Positions 1 to 6,244 of a stretch of 9,137 bases of DNA are shown piece after piece. The notes below the pieces were generated by a model. That model was not told where the DNA came from, searched no databases, and saw only the letters and a program-made list of their open reading frames with translations. The stretch comes from Candidatus Poribacteria bacterium. GTDB lineage: Bacteria > Poribacteria > WGA-4E > WGA-3G. The position numbers and the translations under genes were made by a program. Position 1 is the first letter of the stretch. Every line of letters begins with the position of its first letter. The stretch covers positions 1-9,137 of the forward strand of contig JAPPMR010001006.1 in the NCBI GenBank assembly GCA_028818995.1, written 5' to 3'.

Positions 1-2
1 CA

Positions 3-248
3 GCTGACCCAGATGGCGTGCGCGGAATTATCCTAAACATTGACAACGCTGAGGTAGATAAACAACACGAGGAACATTGGGCAATAAACATCCATGAAGA
101 CACACCGATACACATCGGACAAGAGATTTATGTCTGTCCGACACACATCTGTCCATGTGTTGCATTACATCCGTTTTACTATGTGATTGATTCTGATGGG
201 TATTGTCAAGGGACGTGGGAGGTCACCGCGCGCAATCGAAGTGTTTGA
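3..248 (+). CDS. C-terminal end of a D-threonine aldolase / D-serine dehydratase-like PLP enzyme (5' partial)
   Basis: The reading frame is open from the left edge, so this is the 3' end of a larger gene; the GTG at 18 is internal and has no ribosome binding site. The visible 81 residues resemble the C-terminal beta domain of the fold-type III (alanine-racemase-like) D-threonine aldolase/D-serine dehydratase group. An E-E-H motif lies at 69-77. It is followed by a hydrophobic strand and a T-H-I-C-P motif at 141-155, whose His and Cys match the H-x-C pair that binds the catalytic metal in this family. The end has the family's pattern of an aromatic strand, then W-x-V-x-A-R before the stop. Known family members act on D-amino acids in the cytoplasm using PLP and a divalent metal. 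The exact substrate cannot be told, because the PLP-lysine barrel is outside the window. Confidence 0.72.
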   Translation, partial: ADPDGVRGIILNIDNAEVDKQHEEHWAINIHEDTPIHIGQEIYVCPTHICPCVALHPFYYVIDSDGYCQGTWEVTARNRSV

Positions 249-372
249 TGATTAGGAAAAACAGCAGTTAAAAGATGCTATTAGTTTATACGTATAACTT
301 CACTCGGAAGTTAATTTGCGTCAGTATCTGAAATACGTTTGTCCGATTCGCTCCTCTGTTTATTCATTTCGT

Positions 373-531
373 TCAATTCAACGTAAATTCCTGCCAAAAG
401 GTAGCTATAGCAGCCAACATGAACGGTTCCATCGAGTAAGTTTCAGGGTGCAAAATCATTGAAAACCCGACAACGAAAGAAAATATTACCGCTACAAATA
501 TAACTTGCCAAGGACGTTTTGAAATACGCAT
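373..531 (-). CDS. Small putative membrane protein (52 aa), perhaps a frameshifted longer gene
   Basis: This short ORF has an ATG at 529-531 and a strong Shine-Dalgarno GGAGGA at 535-540, so it is likely translated. The protein starts M-R-I-S-K-R, followed by a hydrophobic stretch of about 18 residues (residues 9-27) that should span the membrane with the positive N-terminus inside. I do not recognise a family. The frame stops at 373-375. The neighbouring minus-strand frame runs open from about 440 to its TAA at 311-313 and encodes a second hydrophobic helix (Y-S-Y-L-L-A-G-I-Y-V) with a charged, polar tail. A single indel around 410-425 would join the two into a two-helix protein of about 73 residues, so this may be a pseudogene or two overlapping small ORFs. 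A MITE ends its 5' side only a few bases before the ribosome binding site. Confidence 0.42.
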   Translation of the reverse strand: MRISKRPWQVIFVAVIFSFVVGFSMILHPETYSMEPFMLAAIATFWQEFTLN

Positions 532-546
532 TTTTCCTCCAAATTA

Positions 547-679
547 TGGTGAACTTTGAAATTAAAGAGACACATTTTTTGTAGGAGCGATCTCCGAATC
601 TCGACAAAACTCACTGATAGCCGGGAATTGGAGTTCCCTCCTACAACTCAAAATGTCCTGTAAATTCTAAAGTTCACTA
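547..679. mobile_element. MITE-like element, 133 bp, TA-flanked (copy 1)
   Basis: The ends form imperfect terminal inverted repeats of about 30 bp, with TGGTGAACTTTGAAATT on the left and TAGTGAACTTTAGAATT as the reverse complement of the right end. Each end is bounded by a TA dinucleotide (545-546 and 680-681). Inside are two further inverted hairpin units, one with loop CTCCGA near 584-608 and its partner near 622-641. No ORF is encoded. The 133-bp length equals that of the copy at 6032-6164. TA duplication suggests mobilisation by an IS630/Tc1-mariner-type transposase acting in trans, which is an inference. Confidence 0.68.
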
Positions 680-685
680 TATATA

Positions 686-1003
686 GGTTCAGTTAGGAAA
701 CCGAACCATAGGCGTGAATTTAGTGTTTGATCTTTCTTGTAGCAGGGTTTTCTAAACCTGATTGGGATTCTTGAGTTCCGTAGGAACGGTATGTTTATAG
801 AAAAACGACACCCTTTTTTTGAGTTCCGTAGGAACGATATGTTTAAGAGGTGCTATTGGATACACATACCGCTCCTATGGAGCTCAAGAGGGTCTGACGC
901 CGTATTCTCTATAAACATTCCGCCTCTCCGAGGCTATACATATCCAAGAAGTAGACCTAAAATCCTTAAATTGACACCTATGGTTCAGTTAGGAAACCGA
1001 ACC
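686..1003. repeat. Composite palindromic element, 318 bp, TA-flanked
   Basis: The element is bounded by TA at 684-685 and 1004-1005. A 22-bp hairpin unit (GGTTC stem, GAACC stem) occurs identically at 686-707 and 982-1003. Just inside, 706-723 and 966-983 are inverted copies of each other (right arm TTAAATTGACACCTATGG). Four short repeats lie between in mirror order. There is no credible gene: the 90-codon ORF starting at 791 begins inside a repeat and has no ribosome binding site. The arm plan matches the element at 7239-7509. Confidence 0.6.
773..934. repeat. Four REP-like 28-bp repeats, two in each orientation
   Basis: Copies lie at 773-800 (+), 821-848 (+), 858-885 (-) and 907-934 (-). 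Each has a small hairpin (for example GTTCC/GGAAC, GCTCC/GGAGC or GCCTC/GAGGC around a GTA, ATA or GGA centre), followed in most copies by G-x-A-T-G-T-T-T-A-T-A-G. Stem bases differ between copies but still pair. They sit in mirror order inside the larger 686-1003 element. Confidence 0.6.
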
Positions 1004-1064
1004 TATCAAAGACTATTCAATAGTTTAGATTTAACTAAAATATCCATAATTCATTTTGATTAAA

Positions 1065-1313
1065 TTACTGTAGTTTTCCGTCAACCCACAGTTCATATTC
1101 ATAATGCCACGTTTTGTACAGAATTCAGATAATATAAGATAATCCGTCAACTTTGAAACGATGTTCCAACCCTATGTCATATAATTTGCGACGTCTTTCA
1201 AAGATTAATTCATCGCCAACATAAATATGTACCCTGCCCGACCACATCCTCCAATGATCAACACGAACAGTATGAGAATTTTCGGTTTCTACTAACCATT
1301 CACGCGTAACCAT
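1065..1313 (-). pseudogene. FAIM-like beta-domain protein interrupted by an in-frame TGA
   Basis: The ATG at 1311-1313 follows a good Shine-Dalgarno (GGAG at 1321-1324, 7-nt spacing). The first frame gives 62 residues and stops at TGA 1125-1127. The same frame then stays open for 19 more codons to TAA at 1065-1067. The full 82-position product resembles one beta repeat of Fas apoptotic inhibitory molecule (FAIM): an early W, an H-x-V-x-V strand, S-G-R-V-x-I-Y-V, then G-L-E-H-R-F-K-V-D-G. After the TGA comes the expected Y-E-Y-E-L-W-V-D-G strand. That the C-terminal strand of the fold lies beyond the stop argues for a nonsense mutation rather than a natural end. It lies 33 bp downstream of the DUF1611 gene on the same strand and may be co-transcribed. 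The cellular role of bacterial members is not known to me. The family match is from memory and not certain. Confidence 0.52.
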
Positions 1314-1346
1314 AATATATCTCCAACTGATTCAATTTGCTGAATA

Positions 1347-2414
1347 CTATCGTTTATTGTCTTGATACACCTTCTGAACAGCATCAACCAACTTCCCGGC
1401 ACCAAACCGCACCACATCTGTTGCAGGCAATCCTGTCTCCGCCTCTGCAGCAGCAATCGCCGCCTGCGCCTCCTTTTCAGATAGATCAAAACAATTGAGT
1501 GCTAATCCAATTACCTTTGCAAGTTTTATAGGCGCAGTTAACATCTCATAATGTGCTATCATCTCGGTTAAAGAAGGTAAAGGCACCGTATATCGTGCAA
1601 CCTCTTTCCGCGAAGGTTGATGACAAAATATCATTGCATCGGGCATGCTACCGTGGAGTAGACTCAACGTTACCCCCGAATATCCTGGATGCACCAATGA
1701 TCCCTGCCCCTCAACGATTAGAAGGTCGTGATTTTTCGCTCCTTCAAGCACAATCTGCTCCGCCGCGCCAGCAGTAAAGTCAGAAACAACAGCGTCAATC
1801 GCAATACCCCAACCCCAAACCATAATGCCGTTTTGCCCTGTTGGACAAAACTCAGCATTGAGTCCACGTTTCCTTGCTGAATTTGTAACCTCTATGCCAG
1901 ATAGCATCTTCCCAACACGGCAATCTGAACCGACAGTGAGGATTACAGTCGCATCTACATCTGCAGCTTTACAAGTTGCCACAGGTAAGTCCTCTGGTGG
2001 TTTACGGGCATCCCACAACACCACGTTATGTGCCTCTGCTAACTCCGCCAGTTCAGCATTCTCACTCAAAAAATGGTGGAGACCGCTCATGATGTGCAAA
2101 CCGTGACCAATTGCTTTATGGAGAATCCCACGCCACGTCTCTGGTAATTCACCACCAGGGGGAGCAATGCCGATAGCCAACATCGTTGGTTCAAACCGCA
2201 TTGCCTCTGCAAGGTTGCGGACAACTGGTATTCCTTCACCAATCTCTATTACATCACTTACATCTTTTCCCGCTTTGGTACTATCAATGACAGCAACAAC
2301 GTTGTTAGGCAGATAGCGCACCAAAACTGTGGCGGTCTTCGATTCTAAAACACCGAATGACCCTTCGGCAAGAATAGCAATTTTATGGGATTTTGGTTGT
2401 AATTGTTTATTCAT
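1347..2414 (-). CDS. dgcN: DUF1611 family P-loop protein, DgcN-like (putative D-glutamate N-acetyltransferase)
   Basis: The 355-residue product has the full length and layout of the DUF1611 family. An N-terminal Rossmann-like domain covers about residues 10-150, with K-I-A-I-L-A-E-G and V-V-A-V-I-D-S strands. A C-terminal P-loop domain follows with the Walker A-like G-S-D-C-R-V-G-K-M at 162-170, P-T-G-Q-N-G at 191-196 and V-E-G-Q-G-S-L-V-H-P at 234-243. The family includes DgcN, reported to N-acetylate D-glutamate before racemisation by DgcA. No DgcA-type racemase is visible here, so the specific reaction is inferred from family membership. The start ATG (2412-2414) has no clear Shine-Dalgarno. 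The FAIM-like gene follows 33 bp downstream. The D-amino-acid PLP enzyme at the left edge is a functionally suggestive neighbour. Confidence 0.8.
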   Translation of the reverse strand: MNKQLQPKSHKIAILAEGSFGVLESKTATVLVRYLPNNVVAVIDSTKAGKDVSDVIEIGEGIPVVRNLAEAMRFEPTMLAIGIAPPGGELPETWRGILHKAIGHGLHIMSGLHHFLSENAELAELAEAHNVVLWDARKPPEDLPVATCKAADVDATVILTVGSDCRVGKMLSGIEVTNSARKRGLNAEFCPTGQNGIMVWGWGIAIDAVVSDFTAGAAEQIVLEGAKNHDLLIVEGQGSLVHPGYSGVTLSLLHGSMPDAMIFCHQPSRKEVARYTVPLPSLTEMIAHYEMLTAPIKLAKVIGLALNCFDLSEKEAQAAIAAAEAETGLPATDVVRFGAGKLVDAVQKVYQDNKR

Positions 2415-2424
2415 TTACCAATAA

Positions 2425-2451
2425 ATTATCACAAATCAATGTCAATTTCAA
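2425..2451 (-). promoter_or_regulatory. Possible promoter for the DUF1611/dgcN-like gene
   Basis: On the minus strand a TTGAAA (2446-2451) precedes GATAAT (2425-2430) with a 15-bp spacer, ending 10 bp before the start codon. The spacer is short and the leader would be very short, so this is weak. It would fit the lack of a Shine-Dalgarno at this start. Confidence 0.22.
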
Positions 2452-2463
2452 GTGGTATTGTAG

Positions 2464-2510
2464 GTCGGGTAGAGCGCAGCGAAACCCGACACGTTTAGCC
2501 TCTGTCGGGT
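2464..2510. repeat. GTCGGGT/ACCCGAC palindromic repeat with two alternative hairpins
   Basis: GTCGGGT (2464-2470), ACCCGAC (2484-2490) and GTCGGGT (2504-2510) are spaced by two 13-nt loops, so the middle arm can pair with either side. It is preceded by TGTAG, and its left half recurs at the lipoprotein-side end of the 7239-7509 element (minus strand). This is a dispersed extragenic repeat of the REP kind. Confidence 0.55.
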
Positions 2511-2553
2511 TAGCATGTGTAAAATTTGAACATCAACCACATCTCATGTGGGA

Positions 2554-2568
2554 GGACTTTGTAAGTCC
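2554..2568. repeat. Short palindrome with TGT loop
   Basis: Stem GGACTT, loop TGT, stem AAGTCC. It belongs to the same repeat family as the palindromes at 7297-7317, 7344-7364, 7426-7440 and 8426-8446, which share the loop and the flanking TT/AA but differ in the outer stem. Confidence 0.5.
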
Positions 2569-2590
2569 GATAATGCAAGATTCTCCTTTT

Positions 2591-2698
2591 GTCTGAACCA
2601 AGATTTTCAGGATTTTTAGATTTACAAGATTACCCTTATCTTATGCATATTAAAATCCGCGCAATCCGTGTAATCCGCATAATCAGCGATTCAGATTA
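2591..2698. repeat. Dispersed low-complexity repeat (AATCC-type) next to a gene end
   Basis: The segment is made of short, degenerate units such as AATCCGCG, AATCCGTG, TAATCCGC and ATTTTCAGGATTTTTAG, starting GTCTGAACC. I have seen very similar strings as multicopy intergenic repeats in uncultured bacterial genomes (memory only). It ends 6 bp beyond the stop codon of the isomerase-like gene. Together with the two palindromes before it, it accounts for most of the 290-bp gap; I see no gene there. Confidence 0.45.
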
Positions 2699-2704
2699 TT
2701 GCAC

Positions 2705-3592
2705 TCAAGAATTTGGCAGGAATTGCCGAAGATGCTTACAACCGATGGCAAAACCCTCTAATCCCGGTGCCCCACGGTCCTCATTCTCCACACACAGAAC
2801 ATAATCATATCCAGATTCCAGTAACGCACCAATAATCGTGCCCCAGTTCAATTGCCCACGTCCCGGTACACGATACTGCCACCACCAATTCCCGATGATG
2901 CCTTGTCGGAACAGCATACGGGGACTTATCTCACAATCCTTAACATCCGCATAATACCACTTCCCGCTGAACATGCGGATAGCGTCTTCAGCAGGTAGAA
3001 TCCCCATCCATAGCCAATGCGATGGGTCGCACGATAGTCCCAACGCATCAGAAGGCACAGCATCAAGAATACGTTCCCACATTTCAGGATTACAAGCAAT
3101 ATTACCCATACGAACTGCGCAATCCAACGCAAGCTTTACGCCCTTTTCTTCGGCGAATCGTACAACAGGGGTCCACATCTCCTTGAATCGTTGAACAAGT
3201 TCTACAGAACGATCACCCGGATTACCCGGTTCCGAAGAAAATTGCCCATAAAAATGCCAACTGATAGGACTTCCCGCATAAGTGACTATCGCCGGAATTT
3301 CAAGAATATACGCTGCTTCAATTGCTTGCATCAACGCATCGCGAGCATTTTCGCGTTTTTCTAAATCATCATCCAAAAGATTGCAATGTGCCGTTAAAGC
3401 CGCGAGGTAAATGTCTGTGTTAGCCAAAATATCCTTGACTTCTTCGCCACCTGATTGTATAATCTGGCTTGGTTCAAAAAGACCGTTATTGTAGGGACGG
3501 ATTGCGTCAAAATCATTAGCTTTTGCCCACGCGGCACATTCAGTAAGACCCCATCCTCCACCGCCAACACCGGTACTAAAACTGATATTCAT
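2705..3592 (-). CDS. Sugar phosphate isomerase/epimerase family protein (AP endonuclease 2-like TIM barrel)
   Basis: The product is 295 residues, typical for the xylose isomerase-like TIM-barrel superfamily that isomerises or epimerises sugars and related polyols with a divalent metal. The N-terminus starts directly at the first barrel strand (N-I-S-F-S-T-G). Barrel features are L-A-A-L-T-A-H-C at 63-70, K-L-A-L-D-C at 153-158, G-L-S-C-D-P-S-H at 185-192, Y-A-D-V-K-D at 214-219, G-R-G-Q-L-N-W at 244-250 and L-C-V-E-N-E-D at 266-272. Likely metal ligands are D157, D189 with H192, and E269. D157 is at a position more often Glu, and D216 stands where many members have His. The start is fixed by GAGG at 3600-3603, 7 nt before the ATG. 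No signal peptide is seen, so it is cytoplasmic. The substrate is unknown; the oxidoreductase at 6245 is a plausible partner class in sugar or inositol catabolism, but it is not adjacent. Confidence 0.78.
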   Translation of the reverse strand: MNISFSTGVGGGGWGLTECAAWAKANDFDAIRPYNNGLFEPSQIIQSGGEEVKDILANTDIYLAALTAHCNLLDDDLEKRENARDALMQAIEAAYILEIPAIVTYAGSPISWHFYGQFSSEPGNPGDRSVELVQRFKEMWTPVVRFAEEKGVKLALDCAVRMGNIACNPEMWERILDAVPSDALGLSCDPSHWLWMGILPAEDAIRMFSGKWYYADVKDCEISPRMLFRQGIIGNWWWQYRVPGRGQLNWGTIIGALLESGYDYVLCVENEDRGAPGLEGFAIGCKHLRQFLPNS

Positions 3593-3638
3593 ATTTTATC
3601 CTCACTGTCCAAATTAGGAATTATACAATTATACAGAT

Positions 3639-4313
3639 ATGCGAATTATTTATGAAGAAAATTTGAATAAAAAACTGCTTGACCTATACGATCAACTTCA
3701 AACGGAACACGGCACGCTTAGGTGGTGGCCAGCAGATACACCCTTTGAAGTCGCACTCGGTGCTATCTTAACACAAGCGACTGCGTGGCGGAATGTAGAA
3801 AAAGCGATTGACAATCTCAAAACGGCAGACGCGTTTACACCTGAACAGATACATGCTGTTAGCCAAGACAAGTTAGAGGAACTTCTGCACCCTTCTGGCT
3901 ATTTTCGAATGAAAGCGAAAAAGGTGCGCGCCTTCGTGGAACACATCGTTGAACGTCCGATGCAGGAGATGTTTAAGCAAAACGTTCCCGATTTACGCGA
4001 AGAACTGCTCTCTATCTACGGTGTCGGTCCCGAAACTGCCGATTCAATTATTCTTTACGCCGCAGAAAAACCGAGTTTTGTTGTGGATACCTATACCTAT
4101 AGACTTCTCAGTCGGTTAGGATGGGTTGAGGGGAACTTTCACTATGAAAGACTTCGCGCGCTATTCATGGATAACCTACCGCACGAAGTAGAGTTATTCA
4201 ATGAATACCATGCTTTAATCGTTCGGCATGGTGCGAGAGTCTGTCAGAAAACGCCTGAATGTCAAGCATGCGGTTTGCAAGCATCTTGTGATTATTTCGC
4301 GAACCAAGTATAA
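3639..4313 (+). CDS. Endonuclease III-related DNA glycosylase (HhH-GPD, iron-sulfur)
   Basis: This 224-residue protein has the HhH-GPD glycosylase fold. The N-terminal part carries W-W-P-A-D-x-P-F-E-V (29-38) and G-A-I-L-T-Q-A-T-A-W (41-50). The helix-hairpin-helix is L-S-I-Y-G-V-G-P-E-T-A (124-134), and V-V-D-T-Y-T-Y (148-154) holds the catalytic Asp (D150). The C-terminus has C202, C208, C211 and C217 in a C-x5-C-x2-C-x5-C pattern that should bind a [4Fe-4S] cluster. The lysine that gives endonuclease III its lyase activity is replaced by Glu (E132), as I recall for MagIII-type and COG2231 proteins. It is therefore probably a monofunctional base glycosylase in base excision repair. The start ATG has no evident Shine-Dalgarno. 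It begins 46 bp from the divergent isomerase gene, and its TAA directly abuts the stop of the next, convergent gene. Confidence 0.85.
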   Translation: MRIIYEENLNKKLLDLYDQLQTEHGTLRWWPADTPFEVALGAILTQATAWRNVEKAIDNLKTADAFTPEQIHAVSQDKLEELLHPSGYFRMKAKKVRAFVEHIVERPMQEMFKQNVPDLREELLSIYGVGPETADSIILYAAEKPSFVVDTYTYRLLSRLGWVEGNFHYERLRALFMDNLPHEVELFNEYHALIVRHGARVCQKTPECQACGLQASCDYFANQV

Positions 4314-5972
4314 TTACCGCTTCTCCTCAATAACAAACACCTGATTCACATTAACATCTTTGATAGTCTCAACATGTCCACAACCCCATCGGACTGTCAC
4401 CGAGTCAACCTGCTTCACATCTCCAAGCCCAAAGTGCAACCGCATATCGTTCTGACTAAGATAACCTGAACCGCTTTTCACCTCTCGTATCTGTGTTAAT
4501 TTTCCTGCCACAACCGTCACACGCGCGCCAATCGCATCACGAGCGCAATGAGTCCCGACCAACTTTATACTGAGCCAATTTCCAGCATTTCCACTCTCAT
4601 TTCGCAAAACAGTTGGAGTGTCTTTTAGGTTAGCAACGATAATATCTATATCACCATCGTTATCAATATCTCCGAATGCAGCACCACGGCTTACTTTCGG
4701 GGGCAACGCAACTTTTTCTACCTTAAACGTGACACCTCGATTGTTCCAGAAAATCTGATTGACTTGCTTATATGTCCCGACAGGATCAATCTCCACTATA
4801 TTGTCATCTAAATGTCCATTAGCAACAAACAGATCAAGCCAACCATCATTGTCAAAATCCACAAAATCCACACCCCACGCCAAGTAGGGGAGGCTTTTTT
4901 CACCAATTCCTGTGGCAAAACTAACATCGTTGAAAAACCCGTTTTTTGCATTCTGATAGATGCTATTAACCTGGTCCTGAAAATTCGTTATCACAATATC
5001 CAGAAAACCGTCGTTGTCAAAATCACCAAGATTAGCACCCATCCCGCTATAAGCACGCCCCTCTTCACTCAACGCCACACCCGCAAAAAGCGCATCTTCA
5101 GTGAAAGTGCCATCTCCGTTGTTAAGGTAAAGCAGATTCGGCGTAGTGTCATTCGCAACAAAGATATCTATATCACCATCGTTATCCACATCTCCGCAAA
5201 CAACGCCCAATCCTTTTCCAGGCGGGGCAGTAATCCCTGCTCTTTGCGTTACATCAGTGAATGTGCCGTTGCCATTGTTGCGGTAAAGCATATCTGCTTC
5301 ACCATTAAGTGCTTCAGGCGTGCAATACACAGGAATACCTTGACGCATACATTCTGGGTTTGTCACCGTATCAAATTGCACATAGTTGACAACATAGAGA
5401 TCCAAGTATCCATCAGCATCGTAATCTAAAAATGCACATCCGCTGCTGAGCCTGTCACCACCCACCCCTGCTTTCTCTGTCACATCTGTGAAGCTGCCAT
5501 CACCGTTGTTTTGATAAAGCACATTTTTGCCGTAGTTTGTCACATAAAGATCAACGAAACCGTCGTTGTTGTAATCCCCCACACAACATCCCAACCCGTA
5601 ACCAGAATCGCCTACAGAGGCATCTTCTGTCACATCAAGATATCTATCTCCATCGTTTCGGTAAAGCTTATTTTGAGGTGGAATTGGAGAGGTTGCCCCG
5701 GGTAAATCACAACCATTGACAAAGTAAATGTCTAAATCGCCATCATTGTCATAGTCAAAAAGTGCAACGCCTCTTCCAAGCGGTTCAATAAAGTATTTCT
5801 TACCATTTTCACCATTCACATCACGAAATTGGATGCCAAGTGCTGCTGTCACATCCGTAAAACGCACATTTCTATTATCAGAATTAATTTCCTGTACCTT
5901 GCTATCTTTTACTGTTACTCCCAATAGCACGGTAGATAAAATTGCAAGTAATATCAGATTTTTGTATCGCAT
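4314..5972 (-). CDS. Secreted FG-GAP/VCBS repeat protein with C-terminal ASPIC/UnbV domain (CRTAC1-like)
   Basis: The 552-residue product starts with a Sec-type signal sequence (M-R-Y-K then a hydrophobic core to about residue 20). Seven calcium-loop repeats of the D-x-D-x-D-G-x-x-D type follow, at about residues 73-81, 133-141, 183-191, 261-269, 317-325, 372-380 and 435-443. Each is followed by a strand such as I-F-V-A-N-D or L-Y-V-T-N-Y. They should form a beta propeller. Residues 465-550 match the ASPIC/UnbV domain (N-W-L-S-I-K-L, G-A-R-V-T-V, G-S-G-Y-L-S-Q, L-H-F-G-L-G, V-T-V-R-W). It is expected outside the cytoplasm; its binding partner and role are unknown. Related proteins occur in large paralogous sets in Planctomycetes and Poribacteria. 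No good Shine-Dalgarno precedes the ATG. The stop codon abuts that of the convergent glycosylase gene with no spacer. Confidence 0.88.
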   Translation of the reverse strand: MRYKNLILLAILSTVLLGVTVKDSKVQEINSDNRNVRFTDVTAALGIQFRDVNGENGKKYFIEPLGRGVALFDYDNDGDLDIYFVNGCDLPGATSPIPPQNKLYRNDGDRYLDVTEDASVGDSGYGLGCCVGDYNNDGFVDLYVTNYGKNVLYQNNGDGSFTDVTEKAGVGGDRLSSGCAFLDYDADGYLDLYVVNYVQFDTVTNPECMRQGIPVYCTPEALNGEADMLYRNNGNGTFTDVTQRAGITAPPGKGLGVVCGDVDNDGDIDIFVANDTTPNLLYLNNGDGTFTEDALFAGVALSEEGRAYSGMGANLGDFDNDGFLDIVITNFQDQVNSIYQNAKNGFFNDVSFATGIGEKSLPYLAWGVDFVDFDNDGWLDLFVANGHLDDNIVEIDPVGTYKQVNQIFWNNRGVTFKVEKVALPPKVSRGAAFGDIDNDGDIDIIVANLKDTPTVLRNESGNAGNWLSIKLVGTHCARDAIGARVTVVAGKLTQIREVKSGSGYLSQNDMRLHFGLGDVKQVDSVTVRWGCGHVETIKDVNVNQVFVIEEKR

Positions 5973-6031
5973 TGGACGCTTATGTGCTATAATGCTAAAA
6001 ATTAGTTGAACTTTTGCCAGATATTCATTTA

Positions 6032-6164
6032 TGGTGAATTATAGAAGTATATAGACACATCTTCTGTAGGAGCGACCTCATGGTCGTGATAAAACTCAAT
6101 AATAATTGGAAATCGGAGTTCCCTCGGACAACTCAAAATGTCCAATTAATTGTATAATCTACCA
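6032..6164. mobile_element. MITE-like element, 133 bp, TA-flanked (copy 2)
   Basis: Terminal inverted repeats start TGGTGAATTATA on the left and TGGTAGATTATA as the reverse complement of the right, bounded by TA at 6030-6031 and 6165-6166. The inner part has GTAGGAGCGAC, a hairpin CGAC/GTCG around CTCATG, and ATCGGAGTTCCCTC. Length is the same as the copy at 547-679, and both contain ACTCAAAATGTCC near the right end. It fills most of the 272-bp gap between the FG-GAP gene and the oxidoreductase; no small gene is seen there. Confidence 0.68.
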
Positions 6165-6232
6165 TAGTTCAGTCTGGCGATCAGAATTATTTGAGTACTT
6201 TCATCAGTAGAATCCGAGAAAGGCACGTTATT

Positions 6233-6237
6233 AGGAG
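6233..6237 (+). promoter_or_regulatory. Ribosome binding site fixing the oxidoreductase start
   Basis: AGGAG stands 7 nt before the ATG at 6245. The upstream in-frame ATG-like start at 6191 (a TTG) has no such site and would add 18 residues not expected before the Rossmann strand. Confidence 0.75.
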
Positions 6238-6244
6238 AAATTTA

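Noticed and set aside
686..934. CRISPR array
   Set aside because: The repeats are in both orientations, imperfect and unevenly spaced, with no cas genes; they fit REP-type palindromes.
791..1063. 90-codon plus-strand ORF
   Set aside because: It starts within a REP-like repeat and runs through the palindromic array; no Shine-Dalgarno and no recognisable protein.
1125..1127. Selenocysteine or reassigned TGA (Trp) in the FAIM-like gene
   Set aside because: Other genes in the window end in TGA and use TGG for Trp, and no selenocysteine insertion hairpin was evident just after the codon; a nonsense mutation is simpler.
3593..3638. Divergent promoter pair between the isomerase and glycosylase genes
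   Set aside because: TATAAT-like strings are present on the minus strand, but this short AT-rich gap shows no convincing -35 partner, so no promoter was called.
4812..5429. 205-codon plus-strand ORF inside the FG-GAP gene
   Set aside because: It is the antisense of the Asp/Asn-rich calcium-loop repeats, whose codons rarely give stops on the other strand. It has no ribosome binding site and an Ile/Ser-rich composition without motifs.
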